Assembly: GCF_001695835.1 (NCBI RefSeq)
Contig: NZ_MBSO01000026.1
Coordinates: 1-39,315, forward strand
Direction: 5' to 3'
From: Ensifer sp. LC11
GTDB lineage: Bacteria; Pseudomonadota; Alphaproteobacteria; Rhizobiales; Rhizobiaceae
DNA: 39,315 nt
Of this stretch, positions 8,744-16,298 are shown in pieces. The position numbers and the translations under genes were made by a program. The first letter of the stretch is position 1. Every line of letters begins with the position of its first letter. The notes beneath the pieces are model-generated. The model searched no databases, had not been told where the DNA came from, and was given only the letters and a program-made list of their open reading frames with translations.

Positions 8744-8890
8744 CCTCATTCCTGTGCTTGTCACAGGAATCCAGCCGCGCCGCGTCGGCGGCGCGAGAGA
8801 ACCTGTCTCTACCGACTATAAAAGCGCGCGGTTAAGTCTTTCGCCGCGCGGACGCGCGGCGGCTGGATCCCTGTGACACGCACAGGGATG
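8744..8890. repeat. Nested palindromic intergenic repeat, RIME-like
   Basis: About 147 bases between ccmG and the convergent UPF0314 gene are built from nested inverted repeats. The left hairpin, ATTCCTGTG/CACAGGAAT (8748-8770), is followed by CCAGCCGCG. The right hairpin, ATCCCTGTG/CACAGGGAT (8867-8889), is preceded by CGGCTGGATC. The two ends are near-perfect reverse complements of each other over about 30 bases. Between them lie two GC-rich palindromes, one around 8777-8794 and CCGCGCG/CGCGCGG around 8843-8858. This architecture and the TGTCACAGGAATCCAGC-type motif are those of the Rhizobium intergenic mosaic elements. It may also end transcription of both flanking genes. Confidence 0.8.
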
Positions 8891-8999
8891 TCACAGTTCG
8901 TCCTATCTGGGCAAAAGCTCGACAAGGCCATATTGGCCCCAGTGCGTTGGGGATGTCGCGGCAGCGGGCTCGAACAGACTCGCCGATGGCCAAACTTCA

Positions 9000-9593
9000 T
9001 TAAATCCCCGCCTGCCATTCCCTGACGGCATCGAGCGGCCAGGCCAGCATCAGCACGTTGAGCGTGAGGTTGTCGCGGATCAGCCAGCCGGTGAAAAGCT
9101 CGAAAACGATGGCGACCGTCACCGTCAGCCAGACGGGCATGCGGGCGGCGAACATAAAGCCGGCGGCCATCGCCAGCGTATCCATGGTCGAGTTCAGGAT
9201 GCTGTCGCCGAAATAGTCGAGCGAAATCGTCGCAGAACGGTAGCGGTTGATCACCATCGGCGTGTTTTCGGCGATCTCCCAGGCGGATTCGATCACGGTC
9301 GCGAGGAAGAGCTTTGCCGTCAGCGGCTTGCCGCGCAAAAGCAGATGGCCGAGGCCGTAGAACAGGAAGCCGTGGATGATGTGGGAGGGGGTGTACCAGT
9401 CGGCGATGTGCTGCGAGTTGCCGCTGGATTTGACCACGGGTTCGAAGAGCTTGACGTAGCCGCAATCGCAGATCCAGAGGCGGCCCATCAGGTGCTGGGT
9501 GATGATCTGGATGACGAGGACCGCGAAACAGGCGGCCAGCCAGAGGAGTGTGCGCCGGTTGCGGCTGTCATTCTCCTCAAGCGCGGTGCTCAC
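9000..9593 (-). CDS. DUF2585 / UPF0314 family membrane protein
   Basis: This 197-residue protein has about four to five hydrophobic segments and belongs to the rhizobial UPF0314 (DUF2585) family of unknown function. The recognisable stretch is [44 protein letters not shown], followed by [41 protein letters not shown]. Conserved Cys, His, Trp and Glu residues suggest a metal site or catalytic centre, but that is inference. The start is a GTG at 9593 that overlaps the TGA of the upstream septation gene (GTGA), so it is translationally coupled and the last gene of the dapF operon. Confidence 0.88.
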   Translation of the reverse strand: MSTALEENDSRNRRTLLWLAACFAVLVIQIITQHLMGRLWICDCGYVKLFEPVVKSSGNSQHIADWYTPSHIIHGFLFYGLGHLLLRGKPLTAKLFLATVIESAWEIAENTPMVINRYRSATISLDYFGDSILNSTMDTLAMAAGFMFAARMPVWLTVTVAIVFELFTGWLIRDNLTLNVLMLAWPLDAVREWQAGI

Positions 9594-10222
9594 TCGGCGT
9601 TCTCCTGGTCAAGCGAATGTTTCATGATCAAGGGCATCTGGGCGAGCGTGAACAGGATGGTGATCGGCATCGTGCCCCAGACCTTGAAGGCGACCCAGAA
9701 ATCAGTCGAAAAGCTGCGCCAGACCACTTCGTTGAGTACGGCCAGGAGCAGGAAGAACAGGCCCCAGCGAAGGGTGAGCTTGCGCCAGCCGTCTTCGTCG
9801 AGCTTGAAGGCGGAGTGGAAGACGTAGCCGAGCAGCGATTTGCCGAAGAGAAGGCCGCCGAGAAGGATCGCGCCGAACAGCGTGTTGACGATCGTCGGCT
9901 TCATCTTGATGAAGGTGTCGTTCTGCAGCCAAAGTGTCAGGGCGCCGAAGACGAAGACGACGATGCCCGAGATCAGCGGCATCATCGGCAGGGTGCGGGT
10001 GAGCATCCAGGAAACGGCAAGCGCGATCGCGGTCGCCGCCATGAACAGGCCGGTGGCGATGAAGATCGGGCCGCCGAGTTCGGCGAGTGCCGGAAAATGC
10101 CCCGCCAGCCATTCGCCACGCGAATTGGCGAAGAAGAAGACCATCAGCGGTCCAAGCTCCAGCACCATCTTGAGCAACGGGCTGACTTCCTTCTGCGGCT
10201 TGGCAGCCTCGATCGACGACAT
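9590..10222 (-). CDS. yciB: Septation protein A / inner membrane-spanning protein YciB (IspZ)
   Basis: This 210-residue polytopic inner-membrane protein of the IspZ/YciB family influences cell division and envelope integrity; its exact activity is unresolved. Family motifs seen are [20 protein letters not shown] near the N-terminus, the [35 protein letters not shown] segment, and [29 protein letters not shown], then [25 protein letters not shown]. Five to six helices are apparent. The start is uncertain: ATG 10222 ([10 protein letters not shown]) is chosen because conservation begins just after it. ATG 10243 has an AGCAGG sequence nearby, and the frame stays open to 10306. It sits between ftsY and the coupled UPF0314 gene. 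Confidence 0.92.
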   Translation of the reverse strand: MSSIEAAKPQKEVSPLLKMVLELGPLMVFFFANSRGEWLAGHFPALAELGGPIFIATGLFMAATAIALAVSWMLTRTLPMMPLISGIVVFVFGALTLWLQNDTFIKMKPTIVNTLFGAILLGGLLFGKSLLGYVFHSAFKLDEDGWRKLTLRWGLFFLLLAVLNEVVWRSFSTDFWVAFKVWGTMPITILFTLAQMPLIMKHSLDQENAE

Positions 10223-10330
10223 CTGGGGGTCCTGTTTCTGCATGTACCTGCTGCTCATAACACCAGCTTTGCGGCAAAACCATATCAAGGCAATGGGCCC
10301 GCGCAAACGCGCGCGCGCCCGATGGCCTTG

Positions 10331-12142
10331 TCAGGCGGCTACACCGGCGATCGCTTCGGCAAAATCCTTCGCCTCGAACGGCTCCAGGTCGTCGATGCCC
10401 TCGCCGACGCCGATGAAATAGACCGGCAGCTTGTGCTTGGCAGAAATGGCGACGAGGATGCCGCCGCGCGCTGTGCCGTCGAGCTTGGTCATGATCAGGC
10501 CGCTGACACCGGCGACGTTGCGGAAGATCTCGACCTGCTGCAGGGCGTTCTGGCCGGTGGTGGCGTCGAGCGTCTGCAGCACGGTGTGCGGCGCATCCGG
10601 ATCGAGCTTGCCGAGCACGCGCACGATCTTTTCAAGTTCGGCCATCAGTTCCGCCTTGTTCTGCAGGCGGCCGGCCGTGTCGATGATCAAGACGTCCGAT
10701 TTCTTTTCGCGCGCCTGCTGGAAGGCCTCATAGGCAAGACCGGCCGCATCGGCGCCGAGCTTGGAGGAGACGATGTCGGATTTGGTGCGCTCGGCCCAGA
10801 TCTTCAGCTGCTCGATCGCAGCGGCACGGAAGGTGTCACCGGCGGCAAGCATGACCTTGAGGCCCGCGCCCGACAGCTTGGCGGCAAGCTTGCCGATCGT
10901 CGTGGTCTTGCCGGTGCCATTGACGCCGACCACGAGGATCACATGCGGCTTGTGGCTGAGGTCGAGTTCCAGCGGCTTGGCGACCGGAGAAAGCACCTTG
11001 GTGATTTCGCCGGCCATGATGCGCGACACGTCTTCGCCAGACACATCCTTACCGTAGCGCTCGGAGGCGAGCGTATCGGTGATGCGCATCGCCGTCTCGA
11101 CGCCCAGGTCGGCCTGGATCAGGAGGTCTTCGAGGTCCTGCAGCGTCGCTTCATCGAGCTTGCGCTTGGTAAACAGGTTGGCGATCTGGCCGGTCAGCTG
11201 CGACGAGGTGCGCGCAAGGCCGCGGCGCAGGCGCTGGTACCAGGTGAGCTTTTCCTTCGGCGCGGCGACCGGTTCTTCCTTGGCCTTGCGCTCGGTGGCG
11301 GAGAAGCCCTTGGGGAGGGCGGGGGCGGCGGCCATCTCAGCTTCAGCTGCCTCGCTCGGCGCGATGTCGGCCGGTGCCTCCGCTGCGTCGGTTTCTGCGG
11401 TCTGGAAGCTTTCGCTGAGGGCTGCCTTTGCGGCATCACCCCCCTCTGCCCTGCCGGGCATCTCCCCCACAGGGGGGGAGATTGCGCTGGGCTCGTCCTC
11501 GGTGCCGGGAGCAAGCGTTTCGGTTGCCGCAATCTCTTCTGCTTCGGCTTCGCCAAGGTCGGTCGATGGCAGTGCGGCGCTCTCTATGGTTTCGGCCTCA
11601 TGGGAGGTCGCGAGGATGCGGCCGTCAGCCACCGAGGCGTCACTGGCTGTTGCTTCCGCAGCCTCGGTGGGGGTGGAAGCATCTTCGACGGTCGCCTCGG
11701 CCTCCCCCTGATCTCCCCCCTTGTGGGAGAGATGTCCCGAAGGGGCAGAGGGGGGTGTAGCAACCTCAATCTCGACAGGCGCGGTCGCGGTGTCAGCCTC
11801 GACCGGCGCGGCCTCGACTTCGTCACGCGTCAGTTCCGCGGCGTCGTCGGAGGCCGGCCCACCGGCCGTCTCGATCTCGGCTTCGAGCACCGGATCGTCG
11901 TCAGAAAGCGGCAGCGTCTCGATATCGACAGGCGGCTCGAAGGCTGCTTCGGCAGTCTCATCGACGGTTTCTACCTCGGCGACCGCTGCAGGTGGTTCGA
12001 CCGCTTCGACACCTGGCTGACGTTGCGCCTCAACCTCGGGCGCGACGACAATCGCCTCCTCCGGCACACCTTCCGGCGGCTTCGTTTCCTCCGCCGCACC
12101 CTTGCCGAAGGTGAAGATCCTCTTGATGAAACCCATTGCCAT
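10331..12142 (-). CDS. ftsY: Signal recognition particle receptor FtsY
   Basis: This 603-residue SRP receptor GTPase pairs with Ffh (also in this window, near 16.3 kb) to dock ribosomes at the inner membrane. Residues 1-280 form a long acidic Ala/Glu/Val-rich A domain starting MAMGFIKRIFTFGKG, whose basic-hydrophobic start may bind lipid. The N domain begins near KEKLTWYQRLRRGLARTSSQL (about 296). G-domain motifs follow: P-loop GVNGTGKT (406-413), DTAGR (488-492), TKLDG (552-556), and the C-terminal GVGEGIDDLEPFEAKDFAEAI. It is longer than E. coli FtsY (497). Two inverted palindromic repeats are embedded in frame in the A domain (residues about 129-145 and 220-235). It lies 18 bases after mtaB. 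Confidence 0.97.
   Translation of the reverse strand: MAMGFIKRIFTFGKGAAEETKPPEGVPEEAIVVAPEVEAQRQPGVEAVEPPAAVAEVETVDETAEAAFEPPVDIETLPLSDDDPVLEAEIETAGGPASDDAAELTRDEVEAAPVEADTATAPVEIEVATPPSAPSGHLSHKGGDQGEAEATVEDASTPTEAAEATASDASVADGRILATSHEAETIESAALPSTDLGEAEAEEIAATETLAPGTEDEPSAISPPVGEMPGRAEGGDAAKAALSESFQTAETDAAEAPADIAPSEAAEAEMAAAPALPKGFSATERKAKEEPVAAPKEKLTWYQRLRRGLARTSSQLTGQIANLFTKRKLDEATLQDLEDLLIQADLGVETAMRITDTLASERYGKDVSGEDVSRIMAGEITKVLSPVAKPLELDLSHKPHVILVVGVNGTGKTTTIGKLAAKLSGAGLKVMLAAGDTFRAAAIEQLKIWAERTKSDIVSSKLGADAAGLAYEAFQQAREKKSDVLIIDTAGRLQNKAELMAELEKIVRVLGKLDPDAPHTVLQTLDATTGQNALQQVEIFRNVAGVSGLIMTKLDGTARGGILVAISAKHKLPVYFIGVGEGIDDLEPFEAKDFAEAIAGVAA
11438..11484 (-). repeat. Palindromic repeat copy 1 embedded in ftsY
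   Basis: On the plus strand this 47-base unit begins ACCCCCCTCTGCCC and ends GGGGGGGAGATTG, with internal palindromic CTCCCCC/GGGGGAG. It is of the type scattered through rhizobial intergenic regions. It reads in frame in FtsY as AISPPVGEMPGRAEGG (residues about 220-235), a peptide unlike the surrounding acidic low-complexity sequence. It is the reverse complement of copy 2 with a handful of mismatches and one gap. Confidence 0.8.
11709..11756 (+). repeat. Palindromic repeat copy 2 embedded in ftsY (inverted relative to copy 1)
   Basis: This 48-base unit has the same sequence family as copy 1 in the opposite orientation; its reverse complement begins ACCCCCCTCTGCCC and ends GGGGGGAGATCA. Aligned that way, about 40 of 46 positions agree. 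In FtsY it encodes TPPSAPSGHLSHKGGDQ (residues about 129-145). The two copies are 224 bases apart. Confidence 0.8.
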
Positions 12143-12160
12143 TCAGGAATTCCGCATAAA

Positions 12161-13435
12161 TCAGGCCGCAGCCATCTGTTTTACCTGCATCGTCAGATGC
12201 TTGCCATTGTGGCCGGTGATTAAGACCGGGACAAGCGCGCGCGGTTTGAGGCCGGCGGCATCGACGAGCGTGAAGTTTTGTGTGTGGGCAAGCCCGTTGT
12301 TCTCGACCAGGATCGTCTGCTCGCTGCCGACCATGCCATCGAGATGGCGGGCGTAGAGCGTCGCGCCGACGGCGCGCAGGCGGGCAGCACGGTCCTTGAC
12401 AAGCGACCGATCAAGCTGCGGCATGCGTGCTGCCGGTGTGCCGGGACGCGGGCTGTAGGGGAAGACGTGCAGATGGGCGATGCCGCAATCCTCGGCGAGC
12501 CGCACCGCGTTCTCGAACATTTCTTCGGTTTCGGTCGGAAAGCCGGCGATCATGTCGGCGCCGAGGCTGATGTCCGGGCGCAGCCGTTGGACCTCGGTGG
12601 CGAAGGCGCGCGCGTCAGCACTCGAATGGCGGCGCTTCATGCGCTTCAGGATCAGATCGTCGCCATGCTGCAGCGACAGGTGCAGGTGCGGCATGAAACG
12701 CGCCTCGTCGGCGATCAGGTCGAAGAGGTGTTTGTCGGCCTCGATGCCGTCGATCGAGGACAGGCGCAGGCGGCGGATCTCCGGCACCTGCTTCAACAAT
12801 GTCTTCGCCAGCAGCCCGAGCGTCGGCGTGCCCGGAAGGTCGGCGCCGTAGCTGGTCGCATCGACGCCGGTGAGCACGATCTCGCAATAGCCGGTTTCGA
12901 CGAGCTTGTGCGCCTGGTCGACGACGGCGCCCATCGGCACGGAGCGGGAATTGCCGCGGCCGTAGGGAATGATGCAGAAGGTGCAGCGATGGTCGCAGCC
13001 GTTCTGAACCTGGATGAAGGCGCGCACGTGGCCGTCGATGTGCTTGACCATCTGCGGTGCTGTGGCGCGCACGCTCATGATGTCGTTGACGCGCAGCTTC
13101 TCTTCGGCCGACACGCCGAAATCGGGCAGCGAACGGTAGGAGGCGCTTTTCAGCTTCTCTTCGTTGCCGAGCACCGCATCGACCTCGGCCATTTCGGCGA
13201 AGGTCTCCTTCTCCGTCTGCGCGGCGCAGCCGGTGACGATGATGCGGGCATGCGGATTGTCGCGGCGGGCACGACGGATCGCCTGGCGCGCCTGGCGCAC
13301 GGCTTCTCCGGTGACGGCGCAGGTGTTGACGAGGATGGCGTTGTTCAGCCCCGCCTTTTCGGCTTCCGCCCGCATCACTTCGGATTCGTAGGTATTGAGA
13401 CGGCAGCCGAAGGTTATGACCTCGACGCCGCTCAA
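12161..13435 (-). CDS. mtaB: tRNA (N6-threonylcarbamoyladenosine37-C2)-methylthiotransferase MtaB
   Basis: This 424-residue radical-SAM enzyme of the methylthiotransferase family would convert t6A37 to ms2t6A37 in ANN-decoding tRNAs. The N-terminal UPF0004 domain has three cluster cysteines: Cys11 in [11 protein letters not shown], Cys39 in NTCAVT and Cys70 in VTGCAAQ. The radical-SAM CxxxCxxC is CDHRCTFC (Cys147, 151, 154). A C-terminal TRAM-like region ends the protein. FGCRLN, rather than the FGCQMN usual in MiaB, points to MtaB. The start is set at a TTG (13435) overlapping the dapF TGA, because conserved sequence begins immediately after it. The upstream open extension is antigenic noise from the dapF frame and lacks homology that I recognise. 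Confidence 0.93.
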   Translation of the reverse strand: MSGVEVITFGCRLNTYESEVMRAEAEKAGLNNAILVNTCAVTGEAVRQARQAIRRARRDNPHARIIVTGCAAQTEKETFAEMAEVDAVLGNEEKLKSASYRSLPDFGVSAEEKLRVNDIMSVRATAPQMVKHIDGHVRAFIQVQNGCDHRCTFCIIPYGRGNSRSVPMGAVVDQAHKLVETGYCEIVLTGVDATSYGADLPGTPTLGLLAKTLLKQVPEIRRLRLSSIDGIEADKHLFDLIADEARFMPHLHLSLQHGDDLILKRMKRRHSSADARAFATEVQRLRPDISLGADMIAGFPTETEEMFENAVRLAEDCGIAHLHVFPYSPRPGTPAARMPQLDRSLVKDRAARLRAVGATLYARHLDGMVGSEQTILVENNGLAHTQNFTLVDAAGLKPRALVPVLITGHNGKHLTMQVKQMAAA

Positions 13436-14337
13436 AGCGCCCGGGCTCCGCTGCCGGCACTCTCCGCTTCGTCGCGCTGCCAGGTGCCGGTGGTCGGGTT
13501 GACCGTTCCGGACCATTCCCATTCGGCAGGTCCCGTCATGATCACGTGATCGTCGCGCTCGCGCCATTCGATCGTGAGCGGCCCGCCCGGCACGTTGACG
13601 GTGACGTTGCGGTCAGTGCGTTCGGTGCGGGCGGCGCTGACGGCGGCGGCACAGGCCGCCGAACCGCAGGCGAGTGTCAGGCCGGCGCCGCGCTCCCAGG
13701 TCCGAAGATCCAGTTCTCCGCGCGAAAGCACGCGGGCGATCGAGATGTTGGCGCGCTCGGGGAAGATCGGATGGTTTTCGAGGAGCGGTCCGAAACGCTC
13801 GAGGTCATAGGACCAGACATCGTTGTCGACCCAGAAGATCGCGTGCGGATTGCCCATGGAGGCAACCGAGGGCGAATGCAGCACGGGATCGTCGATCGGG
13901 CCGATCTGCAGCTCGATGCGACGGGTGTCGTGAAACTCCTCGGCGAGCGGGATTTCGTTCCAGGCAAAGCGCGGGCTGCCCATGTCAACCGAGATCGTGC
14001 CGTCGTCATGCTCCTTGGCTTCGAGCAGACCAGCAACGGTATGAAAGAGGAACGCCTTCTTGCCGGTTTCGGCCGCAAGCGCCTGGACGACGCAGCGGGT
14101 GCCGTTGCCGCAGGCCTGGGCCATGGAGCCATCGGAATTGACGATGTCGATCCAGGCGTCGGTGCCGGCAGCCTTGGGGTCATGGATCGCCATGATCTGG
14201 TCAAAGGCGGTCGCCGGATCAGCATTGAGCGCGATCGCAGCCGCCGGCGCCACCCGATCCTTCCGACCGCGCATATCGACGACGAGGATCTTGTTTCCAA
14301 GCCCGTTCATCCTGGCAAATTGCACGTCGTCGGTCAT
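13432..14337 (-). CDS. dapF: Diaminopimelate epimerase DapF
   Basis: This 301-residue cytoplasmic enzyme interconverts LL- and meso-diaminopimelate, the penultimate step to lysine and the source of the peptidoglycan cross-linking residue. The two catalytic cysteines are visible: Cys76 in QACGNGTRC and Cys224 in LACGSAACA. The FARMNGLGN start and [11 protein letters not shown] segment are also family marks. ATG 14337 ([12 protein letters not shown]) is chosen because it gives the canonical N-terminus; the frame is open to 14376. It leads the minus-strand operon dapF-mtaB-ftsY-yciB-UPF0314, and its stop overlaps the mtaB start. Confidence 0.97.
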   Translation of the reverse strand: MTDDVQFARMNGLGNKILVVDMRGRKDRVAPAAAIALNADPATAFDQIMAIHDPKAAGTDAWIDIVNSDGSMAQACGNGTRCVVQALAAETGKKAFLFHTVAGLLEAKEHDDGTISVDMGSPRFAWNEIPLAEEFHDTRRIELQIGPIDDPVLHSPSVASMGNPHAIFWVDNDVWSYDLERFGPLLENHPIFPERANISIARVLSRGELDLRTWERGAGLTLACGSAACAAAVSAARTERTDRNVTVNVPGGPLTIEWRERDDHVIMTGPAEWEWSGTVNPTTGTWQRDEAESAGSGARAL

Positions 14338-14447
14338 GTGGCGATGGTCCAAATCGGCCCCTTGCAAGAGGGGCACCCTTCATTCGGGCTGTATATGGCG
14401 GAAAAGCCCGGAAATTACCAGTGCCGCCTTCATTCCCTGTCCGGCGC

Positions 14448-15443
14448 TCAGGCCGGCACATCGAAGATTTCGCCAGGACGCAACGCCCGGAAGCGGGTGC
14501 GGGCGATGCCGGCCGCATCGAGTGCCCGTTCGAGTGCCCGTCGTGGCTCGTCCACGCCCTCGTCGGTCAGGCGGAACGTGCCCCAGTGGTGGCCGGCAAC
14601 GTGGGTGGCGGCACAATCGATCATGCCGCGCACCGCTTCCTCCGGGTTCTGGTGCTGGTCCTGCATGAACCAGCGCGGCTCATAGGAACCGAAGGGCAGA
14701 TTGGCGAGGCGGAAGGCGCCGTGTTTTTCGCGGGCGGCGCGATAGTTGATGCCGTCATGAAAGCCGGTGTCTCCGACATGGTAGATCTTGCCCGCCGGCG
14801 TCTCCAGGACGAAGGCGGCCCAGAGCGCCATGCGCCGGTCGCGCGAATTGCGGGCTGACCAGTGATGGCAAGGTTCCGCATGGATCACCATGTCATCGCC
14901 GCAATCTAGCCGATCGCCCCAGTCGACTGCCGTGATCTCGGCATCGGGAACCGCGCGGCGGATGATCGTATCGTTGCCGAGCGGCGTGATGATCCGGGAA
15001 CCATGCTCCTCGTGAAGTGCGGCCAGCGTTTCGACGTCGAGATGGTCGTAATGATTGTGGGTGACGAGCACGATGTCGATCGGCGGCAAATCGTCGAGTT
15101 CGATGCCTGGGGCGTTGCGGCGCTGCGGCCCGGCGAAGGCAAAAGGGCTGGCGCGATGCGCCCAGACCGGATCGGTGAGGATGTTCACGCCGTGCACCTG
15201 AATGAGCATGGTCGCGTGTCCGACCATCGTCACTCGAAGATGCTCGCCCTCGACGCTTAACTCGGGCTTTGCCTGGCCGAAGGGACTTGGAAAATGCGTC
15301 GGCCATCTGACCTTGCCGCCGCCAAGCTGCCAACGCAGAAGGTCGGTAAGGCCGCGCGGCTTCTTGCCGCCGGGATTGAAGAAGTGCGTTCCGTCGAAAT
15401 GGTCGGAGACGGGTCCGTGGTAGTAGGGATTGCGGGTCTTCAT
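14448..15443 (-). CDS. MBL-fold metallo-hydrolase (NAPE-PLD / UlaG-like)
   Basis: This 331-residue member of the metallo-beta-lactamase fold carries the zinc motif THNHYDHLD (His129, His131, Asp133, His134). Further ligands are the GDTGFHDG aspartate and the late HHWGTF histidine. The N-terminal YYHGPVSDHFDGTHFFNP and the WPTHFPSPFG segments match the bacterial group related to NAPE-phospholipase D and UlaG lactonases. The substrate is unknown: a phosphodiester or lactone hydrolase are both possible. No signal peptide is seen. It ends about 110 bases before dapF on the same strand, so it may or may not be co-transcribed, and it diverges from the MarR-type gene. Confidence 0.88.
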   Translation of the reverse strand: MKTRNPYYHGPVSDHFDGTHFFNPGGKKPRGLTDLLRWQLGGGKVRWPTHFPSPFGQAKPELSVEGEHLRVTMVGHATMLIQVHGVNILTDPVWAHRASPFAFAGPQRRNAPGIELDDLPPIDIVLVTHNHYDHLDVETLAALHEEHGSRIITPLGNDTIIRRAVPDAEITAVDWGDRLDCGDDMVIHAEPCHHWSARNSRDRRMALWAAFVLETPAGKIYHVGDTGFHDGINYRAAREKHGAFRLANLPFGSYEPRWFMQDQHQNPEEAVRGMIDCAATHVAGHHWGTFRLTDEGVDEPRRALERALDAAGIARTRFRALRPGEIFDVPA

Positions 15444-15560
15444 CCCAGGCCTTCCAGCATGTGTCGTGGTTGCGTCAAGTGTCGCGCCAGTCGCCTTCGG
15501 TTGAAAGGTCAGAGTTCAACAAATTCTTGTAAACAGCAACTGGATTGCTATCGTGCTTTC

Positions 15561-16043
15561 ATGCTCGTTCGATTCGACCCGCATGAACGCCTGTACAAGA
15601 CCCTTCGGCTGGTCCGCTCCATCCATCTCAATATGCAACGAGCGTCGGAGCGTATGCTCGATGGCGCCGGCATATCGGTGGCGGAGCGCGCTATTCTCGA
15701 GCTTTTCTGCCTGGAGGCGCTGACGGTGCCTGAGGCGGCGCGACGCCTGTCGATGAAACGGCAGTTCGTGTTGCGCGTCGTCAATGGGCTGATGGACAAG
15801 CATTTGCTCGAAAAACAACCGAACCCGGAACACCAGCGCGCCTATCTTTGCACCCCGACAGTTGCCGGGCGCGATCTGTTCGAGGAAATCCGTCGCCGCG
15901 AAGTCGGGATGCTGCACGCCTTGCTCGGTGATATCAATCAGACCGAAGTGGTGGCGACGCTCCGGGTGATGACGCGGGTGGCGACGGCCTTCGAGCAGCT
16001 GGCGGGCGAACTCGATGCGGCTGTCGAGGGCGAGGCGCTCTGA
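15561..16043 (+). CDS. MarR family transcriptional regulator
   Basis: This 160-residue protein has a winged helix-turn-helix of the MarR type. ISVAERAILELFCLEALTVPEAARRLSMKRQFVLRVVNGLMDKHLLEKQPNPEHQRAYLCTPTVAGRDLFEEI covers the helices, recognition helix and wing, with the wing at about residues 80-95 (NPEHQRAYL in place of the common DxRD). Flanking helices would give the dimer interface. ATG 15561 is the first in-frame methionine giving a normal MarR length, but no Shine-Dalgarno sequence precedes it, so a leaderless message is possible. It diverges from the metallo-hydrolase gene across 117 bases, and that gene is a natural candidate target (inference). Confidence 0.85.
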   Translation: MLVRFDPHERLYKTLRLVRSIHLNMQRASERMLDGAGISVAERAILELFCLEALTVPEAARRLSMKRQFVLRVVNGLMDKHLLEKQPNPEHQRAYLCTPTVAGRDLFEEIRRREVGMLHALLGDINQTEVVATLRVMTRVATAFEQLAGELDAAVEGEAL

Positions 16044-16072
16044 GCCAAAAACGCCGCACTGCCCTGTCGTCC

Positions 16073-16101
16073 TTGACTTTTGCCGCGCTTTCCTGTTTAT
16101 C
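16073..16101 (+). promoter_or_regulatory. Candidate sigma70 promoter of ffh
   Basis: TTGACT at 16073-16078 is separated by exactly 17 bases from TTTATC at 16096-16101. The -35 box is close to the rhizobial CTTGAC consensus. Transcription would start near 16108, leaving a leader of about 190 bases before ffh. Confidence 0.55.
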
Positions 16102-16180
16102 CGCCCCAATTCCTTCGCAAGCTCAAGACTTCGAAGCCGCCGACCGGGTCCCGTAAAGGTGTAAAGAGAACCCGGAGGTC

Positions 16181-16283
16181 AACACCCGACAGCGCGTCGC
16201 GCCCTCGGGTGGTTTTCGGCTTTGCGCCTTGTTTTCTGCGCGAAGGAACCCACGTTTCCGGCGAGTTGATCGCCACCGGAAAC
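16181..16283 (+). promoter_or_regulatory. Structured 5' leader of ffh with two hairpins
   Basis: CACCCGA and TCGGGTG, about 16 bases apart (near 16182-16211), form one stem followed by GGTTTT. A second, GTTTCCGG/CCGGAAAC at 16254-16283, has an alternative inner pairing GGCGA/TCGCC. It ends two bases before the AGAAGGAAG ribosome-binding site of ffh. The position allows control of translation, but no known leader family was recognised. Confidence 0.45.
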
Positions 16284-16298
16284 CAGAAGGAAGTGAGA

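Noticed and set aside
9548-12223. An 891-codon plus-strand open frame opposite ftsY and yciB
   Set aside because: It is a mirror frame of high-GC coding sequence. The translation has no recognisable domain, whereas the minus strand encodes clear FtsY and YciB. It includes a readable stretch only where the palindromic repeats lie.
15527-15551. TTGTAA and TGCTAT as a promoter of the MarR-type gene
   Set aside because: The spacing is only 13 bases, too short for a standard sigma70 promoter.
16102-16298. The ffh leader as a possible 4.5S SRP RNA gene
   Set aside because: I looked for the conserved GGAA-tetraloop domain with its asymmetric loop and did not find it. The hairpins there do not match the SRP RNA fold.
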